Shown: positions 10,685 through 14,399 of the stretch, piece after piece
Position numbering within the stretch: the first letter of the stretch is position 1
Layout: every line of letters begins with the position of its first letter
From: a bacterium
Lineage (GTDB): Bacteria; Patescibacteriota; Minisyncoccia; UBA6257; 2-01-FULL-56-20
Assembly: GCA_021817655.1 (NCBI GenBank)
Contig: JAKAGE010000014.1
Location: forward strand, 1 to 14,399
Reading direction: 5' to 3'
DNA: 14,399 nucleotides
Position numbers and translations under genes: made by a program
Notes under the pieces: generated by a model
What the model was told of the DNA's origin: nothing
Seen by the model: only the letters and a program-made list of their open reading frames with translations
The model's database searches: none

Positions 10685-11575
10685 ATGAACGAACCGTTCG
10701 CCACTCACGCAACAAACGAGCTCACCGAGCACGTGATCTACGGGCGCCTTGCCCGCATGGAGCGGAATCCCGCAAATCGCCCGGCGCTGGAGCGGCTTTC
10801 CGCCCAGGAACGAACGCACTACGAGTTCTGGAAGTCGTTGCTCCCGGAAGCGACGGCGGAGCGCATCCGCCCGCGGACGTACGCGACCTGGGGCATCCCG
10901 CTCCTGCGCGTCATTTTCGGCGTCACGTTCATTACGAAATATCTCGAGCTCCACGAAAAAGGGGCGGTCGCCGCCTATGAGAACATCATCGGAACGATCC
11001 CCGAGCCGCACCGCGCGCGCTTCCGGGAGATCATCGAAGACGAGCGTACGCACGAACGCGAACTCATCAAAGAGCTCAAGGAACGGCGCGTGAGCTACAT
11101 CGGGTTCATCGTGCTCGGGCTCGCGGACGCGATCGTGGAGATCACCGGCGTCCACGCCGGATTCCTCGGCGTCACCGGATCGACGCTCATCGCCGGTATC
11201 GCCGGCATCATCGTCGGATTCGCCGCGTCGATCTCCATGGGATCGGCGTCATATCTGCAGGCAAAGCAGGAACCGGGGAACCAGTCCCCGCTCATATCCG
11301 GGTTTGCGACATGGATCTCCTATTTCTCCTCCGTCGTCCTCCTTGCGCTCCCCTATTTTCTCATCCGCGTGATGATCGTCGCCTTCGCCGTTTCGACGTC
11401 CGTCGGCATCGCGCTCGTCGCCGCATTCACGTTCTACGGCGCGGTGGTCTTCGACCGCACGTTCTGGCGCGAGTTCGGCGAGACGGTGGCGCTCATGCTC
11501 GGCACCGCGCTCCTCACCTATCTCCTCGGCGCCGTTGTCGGAAGCGCGTTCCATGTGAACGCCCTCAGCTTCTGA
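10685..11575 (+). CDS. Membrane ferritin / VIT1-CCC1 family iron protein
   Basis: A 296-aa fusion. Residues 1-133 form a ferritin-like (rubrerythrin-type) helical domain with E15, E42-x-x-H45 (ERTH), E99 and E120-x-x-H123 (ERTH) as likely di-iron ligands. Residues 137-296 form a VIT1/CCC1 transporter domain with about five membrane helices, beginning GLADAIVEITGVHAGFLG. Proteins of this architecture (MbfA-like) take up cytoplasmic Fe2+ through the ferritin part and move iron or manganese out across the membrane. The start is ATG 10685, supported by AGGA 8 nt upstream. A TATAAT at 10667-10672 may add transcription to read-through from tRNA-Pro. The frame extends to a TTG at 10661, which would overlap that -10 box. 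It ends before the large hairpin at 11611-11689. Confidence 0.88.
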   Translation: MNEPFATHATNELTEHVIYGRLARMERNPANRPALERLSAQERTHYEFWKSLLPEATAERIRPRTYATWGIPLLRVIFGVTFITKYLELHEKGAVAAYENIIGTIPEPHRARFREIIEDERTHERELIKELKERRVSYIGFIVLGLADAIVEITGVHAGFLGVTGSTLIAGIAGIIVGFAASISMGSASYLQAKQEPGNQSPLISGFATWISYFSSVVLLALPYFLIRVMIVAFAVSTSVGIALVAAFTFYGAVVFDRTFWREFGETVALMLGTALLTYLLGAVVGSAFHVNALSF

Positions 11576-11610
11576 CCCCACCGCGCTATCCCTTTTCTTT
11601 ATAACCATCT

Positions 11611-11689
11611 GATTTAACAAAACACCCCCTTTTTGCGATCTTTAGCGTCTTCGCGACCCGATCGCAAAAAGGAGGTGTTTTGTTAAATC
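11611..11689. terminator. 30-bp inverted repeat, probably a bidirectional terminator
   Basis: 11611-11640 pairs with 11660-11689 over 30 bp with a single C.A mismatch, leaving a 19-nt loop that holds a small GCG/CGC hairpin. Both strands read out of the stem as GGTGTTTTGTTAAAT, so each direction has a GC-rich stem followed by TTTTGTT. It lies 35 nt after the iron-protein stop and at the 3' end of the candidate minus-strand RNA. The stem is far longer than the other terminators here. Confidence 0.65.
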
Positions 11690-11803
11690 CCGTCAGATTT
11701 CTGGCTACAACGCCAGGTGGGTGAGCCCAACTGCGGCCCACGGGCGGCAGAAATAATCGCTCTCCCAGTCAATATAGTTTGATCCGAAATCTGCACGGGA
11801 TCT
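11612..11803 (-). ncRNA. Candidate structured non-coding RNA (minus strand)
   Basis: Within a 322-bp stretch without a protein gene, a minus-strand promoter at 11810-11840 predicts an RNA 5' end near 11803. Two nt later a closing stem begins: 11786-11801 pairs with 11687-11701 over 15 bp with one bulged base (11794). Inside are three hairpins: 11731-11750 (CTGC and GCC stems, tetraloop), 11718-11729 (TGGG/CCCA) and 11701-11716 (CTGGC/GCCAG). A 35-nt unpaired 5' segment (11751-11785) is also enclosed. The 30-bp hairpin at 11611-11689 would end it, at about 190 nt. I do not recognise it as SRP RNA, tmRNA or RNase P. The size is like 6S RNA, but no 6S consensus was identified. Confidence 0.5.
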
Positions 11804-11809
11804 GCATTC

Positions 11810-11840
11810 ATTATACCATGGCGGGATAAAAAAATATCAA
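11810..11840 (-). promoter_or_regulatory. Promoter of the candidate ncRNA
   Basis: The minus strand reads TTGATA (11840-11835), 19 nt, TATAAT (11815-11810). The -10 is preceded by TGG, i.e. an extended -10. The long spacer is offset by the TG extension. No minus-strand coding frame follows. Confidence 0.6.
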
Positions 11841-11859
11841 GAACGCTCCCTCCGTCCGC

Positions 11860-11888
11860 TTGAGAAAACGGGCGAATCGGACTAGAAT
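11860..11888 (+). promoter_or_regulatory. Promoter of the PEGA-domain gene
   Basis: TTGAGA (11860-11865), exactly 17 nt, TAGAAT (11883-11888). The ATG follows 9 nt later, so the transcript would be almost leaderless, matching the lack of a Shine-Dalgarno. Confidence 0.7.
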
Positions 11889-11897
11889 CAGTCCGTT

Positions 11898-13247
11898 ATG
11901 AAACTCCAGACGCGGCGGCGTATTTTTTATGTGTTTTTGCTGCTTTTCGTGGTGATCGGAACGGTCGTCGTACTTTACGCCGAAGGATGGCGCATCGATT
12001 TCGCGACCATGGAGGCAAAGAAGGCGGGCGGCATCTACATCCGCTCCTACCCCGACAATGCCGCAATCACCCTGAACGGAACGCCCATCCAGAACCAGTC
12101 GGGATTCCTCAGTCCGGGGACGTTCATCTCCGGCCTCTTCCCGAAACGCTACGTGATCGCCCTCAGCGCGCCCGGATACGACCGCTGGACGGAGGATGCG
12201 CCCGTGGCGCCGTCCCTCGTCACCGCCATGAAGTATGCCGTACTCGTGCCGCAAAGCGCCGCAAGCACCACGGCGGTCGGCGTAAGCGACTTTTTCGAGG
12301 CGAACGGCAACGTTGTCCTTCGTACCGCGACAGGGACCATCCTCTGGCGCGGACGGAGCATCGGCAACGGCACGATCGTGAGCCACAGCGCCGACCTTAA
12401 GAACGTCATCATCCGCGGCGCGACCCTCGGGAACGGCCTTGCTCCCTACACTCTCTACGATTTCTCGAACGCCACAAGCACCAATCTCACCGCTCTGCTC
12501 CGATCCGCCGGCATCGCCCCCACGCCGGAACTCAACGTCTTCATCGACCCGTACGACGATACCGGCATCCTGGTGCAAACTCCCGCAAAGATCGTGCGGA
12601 TCGATGCCGGAACGCGCCATGTGACCGCGATCGATACCGTCCCTGCCGGACGGACGATCGGATCCCCGCTTGCCATTTCCCCGACAACGATGGCATGGGC
12701 CCGCTTCGACCCCGCCTCACGCACGTCCGAGATCATGGTGTACGACAAATTCTCCGGCGACCTCATCGACAGCTCGCTCGTCGTCCCGGGCGCCGTCCGG
12801 CAGCTCGCATGGGTGAACGCGAACGAGCTTGGCATCCTCGAGAGCGATGACATCCTTCGCATCTATAACGTCCCGAACGAACAGCTCTCCACGCTTGCCG
12901 ACGACGTAAAGCGTTTTTTCCCCGCGCCGGACGGGTCAGCGGTCGCCGCGCTGGAATATCACAGCACGGAGATCTTCGTGCCGAACGGGACTCCTGACTA
13001 TTACCGCTTCAATCTCCCCGGCGTCGGAGACATCGTCGGTCTTGCGTGGTACCGGGATGATACGCATCTTTTCGTGCAGTACCCCGACCGCATCGCGTTC
13101 CTTGATCTTGCCGATACGGCGCTGCGGAACATTACTACGATCTCCCCGATCGCCCCCGGCTCGACCCCCGTCTACGACCCGCAAGAGAACTCCCTTTACC
13201 TCATCGACCAGGATCGCCGGCTCGTGCGCTTCGATTTTCCGCAATAA
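11898..13247 (+). CDS. PEGA-domain membrane-anchored protein with propeller-like C-terminus
   Basis: 449 aa. A basic N-terminus (KLQTRRR) leads into one transmembrane helix (about 9-27, FYVFLLLFVVIGTVVVLY) that anchors the rest outside the cytoplasm. Residues 43-98 form a PEGA domain (GGIYIRSYPDNAAITLNGTP ... PKRYVIALSAPGYDRW), the small beta-sandwich common in surface proteins. The remaining 340 or so residues are beta-rich with repeated strand patterns (ISPTTMAWARFD, VRQLAWVNANELGIL, IVGLAWYRDDTHLFV, PVYDPQENSLYLI). These resemble WD40/TolB-like blades, so a beta-propeller is likely. The PEGA call is firm; the propeller call rests on pattern alone. Substrate and partners are unknown. Its stop lies 3 nt from that of the convergent PH-domain gene, with no terminator visible between them. 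Confidence 0.82.
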   Translation: MKLQTRRRIFYVFLLLFVVIGTVVVLYAEGWRIDFATMEAKKAGGIYIRSYPDNAAITLNGTPIQNQSGFLSPGTFISGLFPKRYVIALSAPGYDRWTEDAPVAPSLVTAMKYAVLVPQSAASTTAVGVSDFFEANGNVVLRTATGTILWRGRSIGNGTIVSHSADLKNVIIRGATLGNGLAPYTLYDFSNATSTNLTALLRSAGIAPTPELNVFIDPYDDTGILVQTPAKIVRIDAGTRHVTAIDTVPAGRTIGSPLAISPTTMAWARFDPASRTSEIMVYDKFSGDLIDSSLVVPGAVRQLAWVNANELGILESDDILRIYNVPNEQLSTLADDVKRFFPAPDGSAVAALEYHSTEIFVPNGTPDYYRFNLPGVGDIVGLAWYRDDTHLFVQYPDRIAFLDLADTALRNITTISPIAPGSTPVYDPQENSLYLIDQDRRLVRFDFPQ

Positions 13248-13250
13248 GGA

Positions 13251-13775
13251 TCAATCCCCCGCGTGGCGCCGCGCCCGCATGAGCAGCTCTTTCTGCACGA
13301 GCTTCGCCTTCCTCCTTCCGACCGCCGGAAGGACGATCTTGTTATGCGCCGCATCATGCTCGGCGCCGGTCATATGGATCACGATCCTGCTCACCCCGAT
13401 CATCCGGTCGAGGGGCCATCGTTCGATGTTCACGTTCTGGATCTGATGATACAGCGCGGCGACCTCGTTCCGCACCACATAGCCGTAGGTCATCACGAAC
13501 GCCTCATCGGTGAACATATAGGTGTAATAATGATATTCGAGCCAGGTCCAAAGAAGGATTGCCAGGAAATAGAGCGCCGCCAGAAGGCCGAGAAGATTCA
13601 CGACGTAATCGACATACGGGGCGTACGCCGGCGGCGCCCATTGTTCGCTGTACCACGCCGCGCCGGCGAGGGCGAACAAAAATATGGCAAGCTTGATCCG
13701 CTTCGAGAGGAAGAGCAGGAACGCGCGCTTGCCAAGCGAGTGGCTCCGACGGGTCTCCAGTTCCATGGTCGCCAT
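13251..13775 (-). CDS. Bacterial PH-domain (bPH2/YdbS-like) membrane protein
   Basis: 174 aa. A basic N-terminus is followed by two closely spaced transmembrane helices (about 27-43 LAIFLFALAGAAWY and 56-78 VVNLLGLLAALYFLAILLW). A C-terminal bacterial PH-like domain then begins YHYYTYMFTDEAFVMTYGYV and continues with VAALYHQIQNVNIERWPLDRMIGVSRIVIHMTG. The 'YHQIQNVNI-x-R-x(4)-R-x-x-G' stretch is the hallmark of the YdbS/YdbT 'membrane-flanked domain' family, whose role is not settled. The start is ATG 13775; ATG 13766 (M4) is possible. The gene is divergent from the DoxX-family gene across only 30 bp. A TATGAT 5 nt before the ATG and the lack of a Shine-Dalgarno suggest leaderless or very short-leader translation. 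Confidence 0.82.
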   Translation of the reverse strand: MATMELETRRSHSLGKRAFLLFLSKRIKLAIFLFALAGAAWYSEQWAPPAYAPYVDYVVNLLGLLAALYFLAILLWTWLEYHYYTYMFTDEAFVMTYGYVVRNEVAALYHQIQNVNIERWPLDRMIGVSRIVIHMTGAEHDAAHNKIVLPAVGRRKAKLVQKELLMRARRHAGD

Positions 13776-13805
13776 GATGTATCATAGTTATTATATAATA
13801 AATAC
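13776..13805. promoter_or_regulatory. 30-bp divergent intergenic region with overlapping -10 boxes
   Basis: On the plus strand TATAAT (13794-13799) lies 6 nt before the DoxX-family ATG. On the minus strand TATGAT (13786-13781) lies 5 nt, and a TATAAT (13795-13790) lies 14 nt, before the PH-protein ATG. Any -35 box must lie inside the opposite coding region. Confidence 0.6.
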
Positions 13806-14255
13806 ATGAAACTTCCCCACACGCTCCGCGTGCTCATCTTCTTCCTGCGCATCGCGCTCGGATTGAACTTCTTTTACCTGGGCTTCAGTGCGCTCTTCGA
13901 TCCCGCAATGGGCCTCGCCGTCCGCACCCATTCGTTCGGCGATCTCTATTCGTGGCTCGTGACCCGGCCGCTCCCCGGGGACTGGGTGCATCCCTTTGCC
14001 CAATGGGCATTCCTTGTGATCGGCATCTGCCTCATGATCGGCCTTCTCACGCGGCTGTCATCCATCGTGGGGATCGTGGTCGTTCTCCTGAGCTTCCTTC
14101 CGTCCGTCAGCTATACCGCCCTCAATATCTCCCAGTTCATCAGCGACGAGATCATCGTCGTCATCTGCCTGCTTATCATCGTCGTCTCCGGTGCAGGAAG
14201 CTATCTCGGACTGGATGCGTTCATCCATATCCATCCGCCGAAGCGGGAAAAATAG
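13806..14255 (+). CDS. DoxX-family membrane protein
   Basis: 149 aa with four hydrophobic helices: about 8-30 (LIFFLRIALGLNFFYLGFSAL), 65-85 (FAQWAFLVIGICLMIGLL), 87-105 (SSIVGIVVVLLSFLP) and 115-135 (DEIIVVICLLIIVVSGAGSYL). The opening LRIALGLNFFYLGFSALFDP and the GLDAFI ending after helix four follow the DoxX/DoxD (quinol oxidase small-subunit-like) pattern. Characterised relatives take part in thiosulfate:quinone oxidation or redox-stress complexes. In a bacterium of this kind the partner is unknown and no oxidase gene is nearby. The start is ATG 13806, directly after a TATAAT box and without a Shine-Dalgarno. A C-terminal basic tail (HIHPPKREK) should face the cytoplasm. Confidence 0.8.
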   Translation: MKLPHTLRVLIFFLRIALGLNFFYLGFSALFDPAMGLAVRTHSFGDLYSWLVTRPLPGDWVHPFAQWAFLVIGICLMIGLLTRLSSIVGIVVVLLSFLPSVSYTALNISQFISDEIIVVICLLIIVVSGAGSYLGLDAFIHIHPPKREK

Positions 14256-14261
14256 ATCTTA

Positions 14262-14302
14262 AGCGGCATACGAATGAGGGGCGGGCACGTCCCTCCCCCG
14301 CT
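14262..14302. terminator. GC hairpin between convergent genes
   Basis: AGCGG (14262-14266) pairs with CCGCT (14298-14302), and inside it GGGGcGGG (14278-14285) pairs with CCCtCCCC (14291-14298) around loop CACGT. Base 14298 is claimed by both stems, so they are partly alternative. It lies in the 45-bp gap between the stops of two convergent genes but lacks a U-tract, so efficient termination is uncertain. Confidence 0.35.
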
Positions 14303-14399
14303 ACGGATTCCTCCCCATCCACGCCCTCGTGATGGGGCCGAAGAACCCGGTCGCAGGGATGCCATGGGAGGCCTGGAACTTTTGGAGGGCGATCTTCGT
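14301..14399 (-). CDS. C-terminal fragment of a peptidoglycan-binding-domain protein
   Basis: The minus strand from 14399 reads 32 codons to TAG at 14303-14301. The peptide contains LQKFQASHGIPATGFFGPIT followed by RAWM. This is the second half of a PG_binding_1 domain, with its signature 'FQ-x(2)-x-G-[IL]-x-x-TG-x-x-G-x-x-T-x-x'. The protein therefore ends with a cell-wall-binding module and is probably secreted or surface-bound. The rest lies outside the window, so the catalytic or structural part is unknown. It is convergent with the DoxX-family gene. Confidence 0.78.
   Translation of the reverse strand, partial: TKIALQKFQASHGIPATGFFGPITRAWMGRNP

Noticed and set aside
10432..10704. N-terminal extension of the 115-aa minus-strand gene (contains a GPPGIEPG-like peptide).
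   Set aside because: It is the antisense translation of tRNA-Pro and its leader hairpins. This peptide type is a familiar annotation artefact, and a promoter sits 6 nt before ATG 10431.
11668..11680. AAAGGAGGTG in the hairpin arm as a ribosome binding site.
   Set aside because: No reasonable frame follows (GTG TTT TGT TAA), and it is buried in the 30-bp stem.
11612..11688. Integron attC site: the arms begin ATTTAAC and end GTTAAAT, matching RYYYAAC/GTTRRRY.
   Set aside because: The stem is almost perfectly paired with no extrahelical bases and no clear L boxes. No integrase or cassette array is present, and the match is only to a loose consensus.

Overview
The window looks like a chromosomal segment of a Candidate Phyla Radiation (Patescibacteria, probably Parcubacteria-like) bacterium. 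That placement is an inference. It rests on small, tightly packed genes with little redundancy, a valyl-tRNA synthetase without the usual C-terminal coiled coil, a compact zinc-knuckle bL28, a PD-(D/E)XK protein and a PEGA-domain membrane protein of kinds common in that group, and many promoters placed so close to the start codon that the mRNAs should be leaderless. GC is high, about 68% by hand count in parts of valS. TGA is used as a stop codon.

Layout. 1-59 is the tail of a plus-strand gene ending at a bidirectional terminator. 90-2260 is a minus-strand cluster: a RecB/Cas4-type PD-(D/E)XK nuclease, xseA and xseB (exonuclease VII). 2383-4677 continues on the minus strand with a 60-aa basic protein, tgt, an 83-aa two-helix membrane protein and a Cys/His-rich single-pass membrane protein. 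From 4791 most genes are on the plus strand: valS with an inserted histidine-phosphatase domain, a LuxR-type tandem-HTH regulator broken by one frameshift, a PrsW-family membrane protease, an Hsp20 chaperone, rpmB and a 76-aa zinc-finger-like protein. A 115-aa minus-strand gene of unknown function stands back to back with a structured leader and tRNA-Pro(GGG), followed by a membrane ferritin/VIT1 iron protein. 11576-11897 has no protein gene but carries a very strong hairpin and a candidate minus-strand structured RNA with its own promoter. The end holds a PEGA/beta-propeller-like membrane protein (+), a bacterial PH-domain membrane protein (-), a DoxX-family membrane protein (+) and the C-terminus of a peptidoglycan-binding protein (-).

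How it fits together. Much of the content is housekeeping: DNA repair nucleases, tRNA charging and modification, a ribosomal protein and a tRNA. Around it lies an envelope and stress set: PrsW protease, Hsp20, iron storage/export, DoxX, PH-domain and PEGA proteins. There is no operon of a known defence, CRISPR or mobile system. The items most worth checking are the phosphatase domain inside ValRS (lower GC than its host gene), the candidate ncRNA at 11612-11803, the 80-bp repeat-flanked hairpin element abutting tRNA-Pro, and the frameshifted LuxR gene whose promoter, ribosome binding site and terminator are all intact.
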